NCBI GenBank assembly: GCA_964639245.1
Contig: CAZXCU010000034.1
Span: 1 to 32,141 of the forward strand
Source: SB15 sp964639245
GTDB taxonomy: Bacteria; Chloroflexota; Anaerolineae; Aggregatilineales; J027
Reading direction: 5' to 3'
Length of the DNA stretch: 32,141 bases
Shown: positions 1-8,095 of the stretch, piece after piece
Layout: each line of letters begins with the position of its first letter
How positions within the stretch are numbered: position 1 is the stretch's first letter
The notes under the pieces: model-generated
Seen by the model: the letters and a program-made list of their open reading frames with translations, nothing else
The model's database searches: none
What the model was told of the DNA's origin: nothing
Translations under genes and position numbers: made by a program

Positions 1-78
1 AAAGCATTGGGGAGGGAAGCCGAAGGCAGGGTGGGGTCAAAAAATGTCCCCAAAACGCGATTCTGCGTAAGGTGAGTT
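1..78. repeat. Partial MITE-like repeat, right-hand part
   Basis: Positions 7-78 align without gaps to 29030-29101 (64 of 72 bases identical by hand count). The right end at 64-78 is the reverse complement of AACTCACCTTACGCA, matching the terminal inverted repeat of the complete copy near 29 kb. The left part is cut off by the window edge. It lies directly upstream of the first histidine kinase gene and ends about 75 bp before its start. Confidence 0.7.
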
Positions 79-153
79 CCTGGATGACAAACATTTTTTC
101 ATCCGCAAGTATTTTATGCTATCGTAACAACTGAGAATTATAGGTTAGCGAAC

Positions 154-1602
154 GTGAAAACACTGCTTGAGTCGCAGAAAAAATTTTTAGATGCCATTAC
201 CTTAGGCGTTTCTCTTGTCGATGCACAACAGCCAGATTACCCTATTGTCTATGTCAATCGTACTTTTGAAAAATTGACCGGATACTCGGAAGCAGAAGTC
301 TTAGGTCGCAACAGTCAATTTTTACAAACCCCCTTCCCCCACCAAACAGGCTTGCACAAACTAGAAAAAGCGATGGCAAACGGGCAAGAATGTCAGGTGA
401 TTCTTCGCACTGCTCGCAAGGATGGCACAGCCTTTTGGAATGGGATTCAACTTTCCCCGATTTATGATGATGACCACACCCTCACCTACCTGTTGATGAT
501 CCAATCGGATGTCAGCCGCTATTTTAAAGGGCATCTCCAATTTGATGAGGAATTTTATCGGCTGCTGATTCGCAATATGCCGAACACCTCGTTGCTCATT
601 TTTGACCGCGACCTGCGCTTTATCATTGCCGAAGGGTTGCTGCTCGAAGCGGCAGGATTCCCAATCGAAGATATTGAGGGACGCACGCTCTGGGAAGTGC
701 TGCCAGCAGCCAGCGCCCAACGGCTAGAACCCATGTACCGCCAAGCCTTGCAAGGGCAAAATTTCTCCTTTGAAACAGATGCTGAGGGGAAAGTTTACCA
801 TGTCAATGTTGTTCCCATCACTTTAGGCGAAAGCAACATCATCGCTGGCTTGTTCATCATCTACGATGTCACGGAAAGTCGCCAGATTGAACATGCGGTT
901 CAAGACCTGAACAGCGAACTGGCAATTTACGCCCGCCAACTCGAAGCCGTCAACCAAGAATTAGAAGCCTTTACCTATTCTGTTTCGCACGACCTCCGCG
1001 CCCCGCTCCGTGCGATGGATGGATTTTCGCAGGCGCTCCTCGAAAATTTTGGAGAAGCGCTCCCGGAACGTGCCAAACATTACTTGCAGCGTATTCGCTA
1101 CAATGCCACCCAGATGGGCGAACTTATTAACAGCTTACTCGCGCTCTCCCGTTTGGGGCGGCAGCCCTTGCGTAAACAACCCTTTTCTGTCCAAAAATTG
1201 GTTCAAGAAATCCTAGACTCCTTTGCCGAAAACCTCAAAGACTATCACATCACGCTCGACCCGCTGCCCGATGCCTTCGGCGACCCCGCCCTCATAAAAC
1301 AAGTGTTTGCTAATCTGATTGAAAATGCGATAAAATACTCACAAAAGCAGGAAAATCCGCAGATTTATGTTGGCACCACAAATCCACATACCTATTTTGT
1401 CAAAGACAATGGGATAGGATTTGACATGGAATATTACCATAAGCTCTTTAATGTCTTCCAACGCCTCCACAATAGCGCCGAGTATCCGGGGCAGGGAGTC
1501 GGTTTAGCGACAGTGCAACGGATTATCCATCGGCATGGGGGGCGTGTCTGGGCAGAATCCGAAGTAGATAAAGGCGCAACCTTCTATATTGATATTGGAT
1601 AA
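154..1602 (+). CDS. LOV-like PAS / PAS sensor histidine kinase
   Basis: A 482-residue cytoplasmic sensor kinase that should autophosphorylate on His and pass the phosphate to a receiver, most likely the next gene. Residues about 11-122 are a PAS domain very like LOV photosensors: the helix motif reads GRNSQFLQ (51-58), followed by KDGTAFWN (89-96) and a glutamine in MIQSDVS (Q117). The adduct-forming Cys of LOV domains is Ser54, and the first flavin-contacting Asn is Thr86, so classical LOV photochemistry is not expected. A second PAS covers about 133-243. HisKA has the phospho-acceptor H279 in SVSHDLRAP, a form typical of phytochrome-like kinases. The ATPase domain has the N-box N387/N391, G1 DNGIGF (418-423) and G2 GQGVGLATV. 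No membrane segment is seen. The start is GTG. It leads a four-gene operon, with 6 bp to the next gene. Confidence 0.9.
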   Translation: MKTLLESQKKFLDAITLGVSLVDAQQPDYPIVYVNRTFEKLTGYSEAEVLGRNSQFLQTPFPHQTGLHKLEKAMANGQECQVILRTARKDGTAFWNGIQLSPIYDDDHTLTYLLMIQSDVSRYFKGHLQFDEEFYRLLIRNMPNTSLLIFDRDLRFIIAEGLLLEAAGFPIEDIEGRTLWEVLPAASAQRLEPMYRQALQGQNFSFETDAEGKVYHVNVVPITLGESNIIAGLFIIYDVTESRQIEHAVQDLNSELAIYARQLEAVNQELEAFTYSVSHDLRAPLRAMDGFSQALLENFGEALPERAKHYLQRIRYNATQMGELINSLLALSRLGRQPLRKQPFSVQKLVQEILDSFAENLKDYHITLDPLPDAFGDPALIKQVFANLIENAIKYSQKQENPQIYVGTTNPHTYFVKDNGIGFDMEYYHKLFNVFQRLHNSAEYPGQGVGLATVQRIIHRHGGRVWAESEVDKGATFYIDIG

Positions 1603-1608
1603 CCCGCC

Positions 1609-2046
1609 GTGAGTGATGTGCAAATTTTGTTGGTGGAAGACAACCCGGATGACATCGAATTAACCCTGATGGCGTTGGAAAATCAGCATGTAACCAATCG
1701 GATTGTGGTGGTGAATGATGGACAAGAAGCGCTCGATTTTTTGTTTCGGCAAGGCGCGTACCAGACCTTAGCGACAGCCAGTATACCCCGCCTCATTTTG
1801 CTTGACCTGAAGCTGCCGAAACTCAATGGATTAGAAGTCTTGCAGCGCATCAAGGCCGACCCCACCACCCGCACAATTCCGGTAGTCATCCTCACCAGTT
1901 CCCATGAGGAACCCGATATTCAAAAATGTTATGCCTTAGGCGCGAACAGCTACATCGTCAAGCCCGTCGATTTTGAACAATTTGCCCTGTCCATCAAACA
2001 GGTCGGGTTTTATTGGCTCATTTTGAATAAACCCCTTACACCATAA
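1609..2046 (+). CDS. Rcp1-type single-domain response regulator
   Basis: A 145-residue stand-alone receiver with no output domain. The acidic pair E10/D11 in LLVEDNPDD, the phospho-acceptor D66 in LILLDLKLP, T96 in ILTSS and K118 in YIVKPV are all present. The inserted loop between the second helix and third strand and the tail GFYWLILNKP are characteristic of Rcp1-like regulators, which partner phytochrome-type kinases. This fits the H-box type of the kinase immediately upstream. Start is GTG, 6 bp after the kinase stop, so the pair is probably translationally coupled. The output is unknown; such regulators usually act by protein contact or as phosphate shuttles. The next gene, 12 bp downstream, starts with its own receiver and could be the following step in the relay. 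Confidence 0.9.
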   Translation: MSDVQILLVEDNPDDIELTLMALENQHVTNRIVVVNDGQEALDFLFRQGAYQTLATASIPRLILLDLKLPKLNGLEVLQRIKADPTTRTIPVVILTSSHEEPDIQKCYALGANSYIVKPVDFEQFALSIKQVGFYWLILNKPLTP

Positions 2047-2058
2047 CATGAGGCAACC

Positions 2059-3522
2059 ATGCCCCTGAATATACTCGTGTTGGAAGACAACCCCGATGAT
2101 GCAGAACTTATTGTGCTAGCGCTGGAACAAAGCGGCCTGGACATTCGCTCGCGTTTAGCGGCCAATCAAACCGATTATCTCAGGGAACTTTCGCCTGAAA
2201 TTGATCTTATTCTGTCCGATTTCTACCTGCCCGATTACGACGCTATCAAAGCCTTAGAACAGCGCAACGCGCAGCAACTCGACATTCCTTTCATCATGAT
2301 CACAGGCAGCCTCACCGAAGAAATCGCGGCGGCGTGCATCCAGTTGGGTGCCGCCGATTACCTGATGAAGGACCGACTTTCGCGCTTGGGGAACGCGGTC
2401 AATAATGCGTTGCACGCAAAAAATCTGCGCGATGAGAAACGCCGTACCGAAGAAGAACTGCGCCGTTCGGAGGAAAAATTCCGTAACTTGTTTGAACAAG
2501 CAATGGATATTATCCTCATCATTGACCCCAGCACCCACCAGATTCTGGATGTCAATTTTGCAGTTGAGACATTTTTAGGCTATTCCAAAGCCGAACTGCT
2601 GCACCAGCCGTATCATCATTTTTTCCCAGAAGCCAAGCAGCTCACCCAACAAGTTCAAGCCTATCTGCCCGAAGTGCTAGTCAGCCACAAGAATGGCAGT
2701 CAACTCCCCATGGACATCACCGCCAACCTGATTTCATGGGACACCGGGCAAGCCATTCGCCTCACCATGCGCGATGTCTCTGAACGGTTAGAAGCCAAAG
2801 CGCTGCATCAGGAAATTTTGATCGAAAAAGAACTGCGCGAACTCAAAAACCGCTTTGTGTCGATGGTCTCGCATGAATTTCGTACCCCGCTTGCCACCAT
2901 TCAACTCCATGTCGATATGCTGCGGAAATATCCGTTGGAAGGCGAAAAAAGAACCCAAGTTTTTGGGCGGATTCAAACCGCCATCACCGAAATGCTCAGG
3001 CTCATTGAAGATGTGCTGACCTACAACAAGGCTGAAGGCGGGTGGCTGGAATTTGTCCCGGAATCACTGGATCTGGTCGAATTTTGCGGCGAAATCATTG
3101 AACAAACCCGTCTCACGCTTGCCACCCACACCCATGAAATCGTTTTTACCAATCTTGGAATGCCCGTTCCCCTGAGTCTCGATAAAAACCTGATAGGGCA
3201 AATCATCAGCAATTTGATGAGCAACGCCGTCAAATATTCCCCGAGCGGAGGGAAAATCGAACTGGCGCTGGAATGGCATCGTGAACAAGTCCTTGTCCGG
3301 GTGTCGGACGAAGGCATTGGCATTGCTGAAACTGACCAGAAACGCCTTTTTCAAAGTTTTCATCGGGGCAACAATGTACAGGGCATTGCCGGCACTGGCT
3401 TAGGGTTGGCAATCACCCAGCAAGCTGTCCGGTTACATGGCGGCACGATTCAACTTGAGAGCGAACTCGGCAAGGGTTCAACTTTCACCGTGGCTTTTCC
3501 CATGCCCCCTTCTCATGCTTGA
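2059..3522 (+). CDS. Response regulator-PAS-histidine kinase hybrid
   Basis: A 487-residue protein with an N-terminal receiver (about 4-118; LEDNPDD, phospho-acceptor D54 in LILSDFYLPD, K104 in YLMKDRL), a short coiled coil (about 121-140), a PAS domain (about 138-243), HisKA with H272 in MVSHEFRTPLATIQ, and an ATPase domain with N385/N389, SDEGIGIAE (416-424) and GTGLGLAI (445-452). A receiver placed before the kinase suggests that phosphorylation by another kinase controls this enzyme's activity. The natural donor would be the kinase or Rcp1-like protein encoded just upstream. ATG is preceded by GAGG at 2050-2053. The 3' end overlaps the start of the next gene by 8 bp. No membrane segment is seen. 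Confidence 0.9.
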   Translation: MPLNILVLEDNPDDAELIVLALEQSGLDIRSRLAANQTDYLRELSPEIDLILSDFYLPDYDAIKALEQRNAQQLDIPFIMITGSLTEEIAAACIQLGAADYLMKDRLSRLGNAVNNALHAKNLRDEKRRTEEELRRSEEKFRNLFEQAMDIILIIDPSTHQILDVNFAVETFLGYSKAELLHQPYHHFFPEAKQLTQQVQAYLPEVLVSHKNGSQLPMDITANLISWDTGQAIRLTMRDVSERLEAKALHQEILIEKELRELKNRFVSMVSHEFRTPLATIQLHVDMLRKYPLEGEKRTQVFGRIQTAITEMLRLIEDVLTYNKAEGGWLEFVPESLDLVEFCGEIIEQTRLTLATHTHEIVFTNLGMPVPLSLDKNLIGQIISNLMSNAVKYSPSGGKIELALEWHREQVLVRVSDEGIGIAETDQKRLFQSFHRGNNVQGIAGTGLGLAITQQAVRLHGGTIQLESELGKGSTFTVAFPMPPSHA

Positions 3523-4015
3523 AGCGCTGCCCTTCATCCTCTCGCCACTGGCCTTTTTACTGATGGGAATTTCCGGCATTCCCCTCATCCAATATTTTAC
3601 AGGGCAGCGGCGCGATTTGTATTTTTTGCCCCGTCAGCGCCTCTGGTTGTTCTGGCAAACTGCCGGATGGCTCATGGTCGGCAGTCTGGCGCTGGTGTGT
3701 CGCCTCAGCCAATTTCAACAGGTCAATTCGGCGTGCTGTCCGGGGTTGGGGGTTTATTTCATCGGGTTGGTGGGCATGTGGATGTTTTTACCGGGAACCG
3801 CCCTGCATTGGCAGCCGTACTGGGTCGCCCAATTTGAAGCCGAACATACTCCCGAAGAAATTGAATTGTTTATCACCAATGGGACACGCTTATTGCAGCG
3901 CTACCCGCAGTCCTTCCGCCGGGTGATTCGTCACCCGGTGGGCTGGGATTTATGGCTATTGACGACAGTACGAACGGTACGCGCTAGGGAGTCAAGTCGG
4001 CAACGGGCAAAGTAA
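3515..4015 (+). CDS. Small three-TM membrane protein of unknown function
   Basis: Not recognised as a named family. I chose the ATG at 3515, giving 166 residues. It overlaps the stop of the upstream kinase by 8 bp, the usual coupling arrangement, and the protein then begins directly with a hydrophobic segment. The longer in-frame reading from 3437 lies inside the kinase gene. Three hydrophobic stretches are visible at residues about 3-24, 40-60 and 70-92, with a soluble C-terminal half of about 70 residues containing EAEHTPEEIELF. Being last in the signalling operon, it may be a membrane partner of the kinases, but that is inference. Its last 32 bp overlap the 3' end of the convergent kinase gene on the other strand. 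Confidence 0.65.
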   Translation: MLEALPFILSPLAFLLMGISGIPLIQYFTGQRRDLYFLPRQRLWLFWQTAGWLMVGSLALVCRLSQFQQVNSACCPGLGVYFIGLVGMWMFLPGTALHWQPYWVAQFEAEHTPEEIELFITNGTRLLQRYPQSFRRVIRHPVGWDLWLLTTVRTVRARESSRQRAK

Positions 4016-5192
4016 AGGCGAAGGTGCTGCCTTTTTTCGGGCGGCTGTCCACTTTGATTTCCGTTCCCATGCGGTCACACAGCAGTTTTGCCAGCGCAAG
4101 GCCAATCCCTGCCCCACCAAACCGCCGCGTGGTGGACGAATCCACCTGATAAAATTCCTTAAAAATCAATTCTTGGTGCTGCTTGGGAATCCCGATGCCT
4201 TCATCCTGCACCGCGATATACACCCGATTTTTGCCTTCGCGCCGTCCGATAATTTTGATGGGTTTGTTGTCGGGGTCAAATTTGATGGCGTTGTCCAGAA
4301 ACAAGCCCAGCACCTGTGCCACTGCCCGCACATCCCCCAGAATCATCGGCAAATCGGGGGCAATTTCGCGCTGGATGCGGTTAATGGCTTCTTTCGCTAC
4401 CCAGTTGCGCTCAATCGTCCGCATGGCAAGGTCAGCCGCCTCGCGCAAAATGAAGGGGTCTTGGCGCAAATTTTCCGAACGTGCCAGTTGGGTAATATTC
4501 TGGATGATGCCTTCCAAGCGAGACAGCGATTGGGTGGCAAGTTTGGCGGGAGTGTTGTTGGGGTCAATCCGCCGCACATCCTCCACCAGCAAATGCACCG
4601 CCGATTTGACCTGCAAAAGCGGCGTGTTCATCTCGTGCGACACAGTAGCCAGAATATTTTTCTTGAGCATGTTCGCTTCGTGGGCAGTTTCGAGGGCGGT
4701 TTCCAGTTCTTTGTTCTGGGTTTCGAGGCTGTGCAGCAGCGTTCGTTTTTCCGCCAGCAAATTATCAATATGATGTTTGGTTCGCAGCAGGGCTTGTACC
4801 CGCACCAGCAATTCCCGTTCCACCACCGGCTTGGTCAGGTAATCGTCCGCGCCGGACACCATGCTCTGCAAACGTTTACTTTCGGCATCTTCGCTGGTCA
4901 TGAGGATAATCGGCAGATACGTCAGTTTGGGGTCGTTCCGTACCCGCAGTGTGAGGTCATGCCCGTTTATATCGGGGACATTTAAATCCACAATCAACAC
5001 ATCCGGTGCATAGTCCGGCAGCAACGCCAACGCATCCGCGCCCGTGTGGACATCTTTCACCTCATAGCCCTGTCGCTCCAGATACGCCCGTAGGGTATCC
5101 AGCACGGTTGTATCGGTATCCACCAGAAGTAAACGGGGTTGTGGCACTGCCGATTCCACCCCACGCATCGTAAACACTGCCGAAGTTGTCAT
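3984..5192 (-). CDS. Receiver-histidine kinase hybrid
   Basis: A 402-residue soluble protein. The receiver (about 20-136) has D25, phospho-acceptor D69 in LIVDLNVPD, T99 in ILMTSED and K121 in YLTKPV. A coiled coil (about 140-175) leads to HisKA with H186 in TVSHEMNTPLLQ and an ATPase domain with VQDEGIGIP (328-336) and GGAGIGLALAK. The N-box keeps the key N301 (LDNAIKF), but the earlier Asn usually found four residues before it is Leu297. There is no separate sensor domain, so the input must come through phosphorylation of the receiver or a partner. The ATG is preceded by AGGG at a good distance. It is transcribed toward the four-gene signalling operon and overlaps its last gene by 32 bp, which could allow antisense interference. 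Confidence 0.9.
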   Translation of the reverse strand: MTTSAVFTMRGVESAVPQPRLLLVDTDTTVLDTLRAYLERQGYEVKDVHTGADALALLPDYAPDVLIVDLNVPDINGHDLTLRVRNDPKLTYLPIILMTSEDAESKRLQSMVSGADDYLTKPVVERELLVRVQALLRTKHHIDNLLAEKRTLLHSLETQNKELETALETAHEANMLKKNILATVSHEMNTPLLQVKSAVHLLVEDVRRIDPNNTPAKLATQSLSRLEGIIQNITQLARSENLRQDPFILREAADLAMRTIERNWVAKEAINRIQREIAPDLPMILGDVRAVAQVLGLFLDNAIKFDPDNKPIKIIGRREGKNRVYIAVQDEGIGIPKQHQELIFKEFYQVDSSTTRRFGGAGIGLALAKLLCDRMGTEIKVDSRPKKGSTFAFTLPVADLTP

Positions 5193-5364
5193 GCTGCCCT
5201 GCTTTTGCTCTTGCTGTCCCTATTCTACAGGATAGAAAAGACAGATGAAAGCAAGTTGGTGAAATTCTAACCACTGCCCTATCCCGCACGCCACCACCCC
5301 GACAAAATTCGCGCTATTGAAACCAGATTCAAATAAAAAAAGGCGTTTTTCTCTACGTTGACGC

Positions 5365-5394
5365 TTGGCATCTCAGCCGATCATGTGTCATACT
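5365..5394 (+). promoter_or_regulatory. Putative sigma-70-type promoter of the LuxR gene
   Basis: TTGGCA at 5365-5370 (5 of 6 to the -35 consensus) is followed after 18 bp by CATACT at 5389-5394 (4 of 6 to the -10). Transcription would start near 5401, just upstream of the ATG at 5413. This argues against the in-frame TTG at 5365 being a real start codon. Confidence 0.4.
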
Positions 5395-5412
5395 ATTCTG
5401 AACAGGTGTTCT

Positions 5413-7395
5413 ATGTTATTACTCAAGGCAAAAATACAGCCTCCCCACCTGCGGGAACGGGTCGTGATGCGTCCCTTGCTGCTGGCACATTTCGGGCGCA
5501 AACTCACGTTGCTTGCGGCCCCCGCCGGGGCGGGCAAAACGACTTTGCTTGCCCAATGGCTGCCCACCTGCCCCGATGCAGGCTGGCTATCGCTGGATGA
5601 GCGCGACAATGACCCGCATCAATTTTTAGCCTATCTTTTTGCGTCATTGCGGATTCCAGAAGTCCATTTACCCATCGAATCACGCCTCGCCTATTTAGCC
5701 AATCATGTCACCGAACAGCATACCCTGATTCTGGATGACTACCACCTCATTCACAACCCCGCCGTGCATGAAATGGTCGTGTTTTTGCTGGAGTATGCCC
5801 CCCTCAAGTTGATTGTGAGTACGCGCAGCACCCCGCCACTGCCGCTTGCCAGATACCGCGCCCGCCATCAACTGGGTGAACTGACGGATTTACGCTTTAG
5901 CGAGGCAGAAAGCACCCAATTTTTAACCCAGACTCTGCAATTGGATCTCAGCGATGACGACTGCGCGGCGGTGCAAAACAGCGCGGCGGGCTGGGTCACC
6001 GGGTTACAATTGGCAGGTCTGACCCTGACTCTCAAGCAGCATCCCCCCCACCCGCATCACTTCATTTTTGAGTATCTGGCGGCGGAAGTCTTTGAGGCAC
6101 AACCGCCCGACATCCAACAATTTTTGCTGCAAACCGCCATTCTGGAATCGCTGCATGATTCCCTATGCAATGCCATCACCGGACAACCGCCCGGCACGCT
6201 TGAAAAACTCCGCTACGCCAATTTATTCACTTTCGCCTTGGGGGATGGCTGGTATCACTATCACCCCCTGTTCCATGAATTTTTGCGGGCGCGTGTTCCC
6301 GCCCATCCAGACTGGCATCGGCAGGCAGCCCGGTGGTACGCGGCGCACGGCTTTCTCAGCGAAGCAGTCGCACATGGCATGACCGCCGCCGATTTTGAAT
6401 CCGTTGCCGGTTGGATTCTCGCCCATGCCGACAGTCTCTGGACACACCATGAGATGAATTTGTTGGCGGGCTGGGCAAGCGCGTTCCCGCAAAAAGTCCG
6501 TCATGCCTTCCCCAAGTTAATTTTGTATGAAGCGTGGGCGCGGCTGATGCGCGGGGAACTGCACCATGTAACCGCGTTGCTTGCGGAGGCAGAAAATCTT
6601 ATACAGGATGAGACTCAACGGGGCATTTTATTGACCATACGCGGCGCATTGTCGGTGGAACAGCCCGTACAACAAATCGAAATTTACCAGATGGCGCTGC
6701 TGCATCTGCCGCTTGACCTGCTGACATGGCGCAGCGCGGTGTATATTGGCTTGGGTCGCGCCCATGACCAACACAATGAATTGGCGGCGGCAGCCCGTGC
6801 CTACCGCACCGCCAGCGCGTTGTGTATGGAAATTGGCAATCTTTACGGCGCGGTCTATGTTCAGGCACATTTAGGACGGGTGCTGCGCCGTCAGGGGAAA
6901 ATCGGTCAGGCGGCTCGCGTGCTGGAATCGGCTGTGCAGTTGGCCCCGACTCTGCCGATTGTGGCATGGGCGCAACTTAGCCTGGCGGAAGTGCGGCTTG
7001 AGGAACAAAAACTCAACGAGGCGGTTTTTCATGCCGAAGCCGCGCTCAACGGGGGGAAACAAATTCAGGATAAAAAACTCATGGCGCTGGCCTACCGCGT
7101 GCTGGCACACGTTCAGCAGGCACGCGGCATAGACAGCACTCCCTTTTTACAGGAAATCGCCCTGCTTGACCCCGAATTGGCGCTCCCTTCCCCGTTGGTT
7201 GACCCCCTCAGCGAAACCGAATTGGCAATTCTACGCTTGCTGGCGCAGGGACTTTCCAATCAGGCCATTGCCGATACCCGCATCATCTCGATTACCACCG
7301 TCAAATGGCATCTGAAAAATATCTACGCCAAATTGGGGGTGAGCAGCCGCACCGCCGCGATTGCCCACGCCAAAAACAACGGACTGCTGCATTAG
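5413..7395 (+). CDS. MalT-like LuxR-family ATPase transcription regulator (LAL), short form
   Basis: A 660-residue regulator of the large ATP-binding LuxR type. The N-terminus LLLKAKIQPPHLRERVV is the typical LAL opening. The Walker A motif AGAGKTT is at about 38-44 and Walker B LILDDYH at about 105-111, followed by VSTRS, the usual sensor strand. The middle (about 330-560) is helical repeat of the MalT/TPR kind. The C-terminus (about 598-655) is a LuxR helix-turn-helix: LSETELAILRLLAQGLS, then TVKWHLKNIYAKLGV. ATG 5413 is preferred because the protein then starts at the conserved region and a putative promoter lies just upstream. MalT is about 900 residues; this one is shorter mainly in the repeat region. 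LAL proteins activate target promoters on binding a small ligand and ATP. Ligand and targets cannot be told. Confidence 0.88.
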   Translation: MLLLKAKIQPPHLRERVVMRPLLLAHFGRKLTLLAAPAGAGKTTLLAQWLPTCPDAGWLSLDERDNDPHQFLAYLFASLRIPEVHLPIESRLAYLANHVTEQHTLILDDYHLIHNPAVHEMVVFLLEYAPLKLIVSTRSTPPLPLARYRARHQLGELTDLRFSEAESTQFLTQTLQLDLSDDDCAAVQNSAAGWVTGLQLAGLTLTLKQHPPHPHHFIFEYLAAEVFEAQPPDIQQFLLQTAILESLHDSLCNAITGQPPGTLEKLRYANLFTFALGDGWYHYHPLFHEFLRARVPAHPDWHRQAARWYAAHGFLSEAVAHGMTAADFESVAGWILAHADSLWTHHEMNLLAGWASAFPQKVRHAFPKLILYEAWARLMRGELHHVTALLAEAENLIQDETQRGILLTIRGALSVEQPVQQIEIYQMALLHLPLDLLTWRSAVYIGLGRAHDQHNELAAAARAYRTASALCMEIGNLYGAVYVQAHLGRVLRRQGKIGQAARVLESAVQLAPTLPIVAWAQLSLAEVRLEEQKLNEAVFHAEAALNGGKQIQDKKLMALAYRVLAHVQQARGIDSTPFLQEIALLDPELALPSPLVDPLSETELAILRLLAQGLSNQAIADTRIISITTVKWHLKNIYAKLGVSSRTAAIAHAKNNGLLH

Positions 7396-7467
7396 TGTCT
7401 ATCCGCAAATTCATTTTAACGCCGTGCTTGAGCGCGGTGTTCACTGGCCTAATGCACTTTAACTATT

Positions 7468-7554
7468 TAATACGGATACCATTTTGGCGGACGGCATGTA
7501 TGCCGTCCCTACGGTAGGGACGCGATATATCGCGTCCATTTTATATCCGTCTTA
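7468..7554. repeat. 87-bp compound palindromic element
   Basis: Nested inverted repeats: outer arms TAATACGGATA (7468-7478) and TATCCGTCTTA (7544-7554), 10 of 11 paired; inner hairpin with 9-bp arms GGACGGCAT/ATGCCGTCC (7489-7508); middle CCCTAC/GTAGGG (7507-7519); and a perfect 20-bp palindrome at 7518-7537 built on GGACGCGATA. It has the look of a non-autonomous mobile repeat or REP-like element. It sits 72 bp after the LuxR gene stop and may also end its transcript. The rest of the intergenic DNA to 7679 shows nothing clear. Confidence 0.7.
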
Positions 7555-7679
7555 TTTCGTTAATCTGCATAAGCCAGCGTTTTAATTGACGGATAGGTTC
7601 TTAACCCTTCTTTCGGGGGGGCAAAATTCCACCCACAAGCGCTACAGTTTTCCTTGTGAATAGACCAAAGGAAAAAATC

Positions 7680-8009
7680 ATGCCTGCAATCAACAAAAAT
7701 CTGCACAATGTGATGGTGCTGATGACCGTTCCAGCCGAAAAAGCCAATGAATTTCAGCGCCTCGCCACGGCCACGCTCCCCATTTTTGAAAAACAGCCCG
7801 GTTTTGTCTCGGCAACCCTGCACAAAAGCGCCGATGGTTCAAAATTCATCCAATATTTGCAGTGGCAAACCAAAGCCCAGTCGGATGCCTGCATGATGAG
7901 TCCCGATTGGATGGCAGAAGCGGGTCAGCAATACATGGGTTTTGTACAGGCCAATGGCGTAGAGATGCTGCCGATGGACGTAGAAATCGTCGAAATCCGT
8001 GAAAAATAA
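7680..8009 (+). CDS. ABM-fold (antibiotic biosynthesis monooxygenase-like) small protein
   Basis: A 109-residue protein of the dimeric alpha-beta barrel type. The pattern VMVLMTVPAEKANEF, then a helix, then QPGFVSATLHKSADGSKFI and YLQWQTKAQSDA matches the ABM/quinol-monooxygenase superfamily: strand, helix, PGF turn, strand, second strand ending in QW. Members of this family are heme-degrading enzymes, quinol monooxygenases or uncharacterised detoxification proteins; the residues here do not settle which. The ATG at 7680 is preferred over GTG 7656 because AAAGGA at 7667-7672 is correctly spaced before it. It is a single-gene unit, closed by a clear terminator at 8039-8075. Confidence 0.8.
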   Translation: MPAINKNLHNVMVLMTVPAEKANEFQRLATATLPIFEKQPGFVSATLHKSADGSKFIQYLQWQTKAQSDACMMSPDWMAEAGQQYMGFVQANGVEMLPMDVEIVEIREK

Positions 8010-8038
8010 AACTACGTTTCGCTGACGCTGCCTTGCAG

Positions 8039-8075
8039 AATACCGCCTATCGTGTACAGTTAGGCGGTATTTTTC
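8039..8075 (+). terminator. Rho-independent terminator after the ABM gene
   Basis: A perfect 10-bp stem, AATACCGCCT (8039-8048) with AGGCGGTATT (8062-8071), a 13-nt loop and a short T-run (8070-8074). It lies 30 bp after the stop codon and before the start of the LCP gene. Confidence 0.8.
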
Positions 8076-8095
8076 TGAACGCAAAGGAACACAGA

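Noticed and set aside
3437..3514. Longer start of the small membrane protein
   Set aside because: It lies inside the upstream kinase gene; the ATG at 3515 overlaps that gene's stop in the way typical of coupled genes and begins the hydrophobic protein.
4173..4985. Long plus-strand ORF opposite the receiver-kinase hybrid
   Set aside because: A shadow of the kinase gene; translation is low-complexity and has no domain, ribosome site or promoter.
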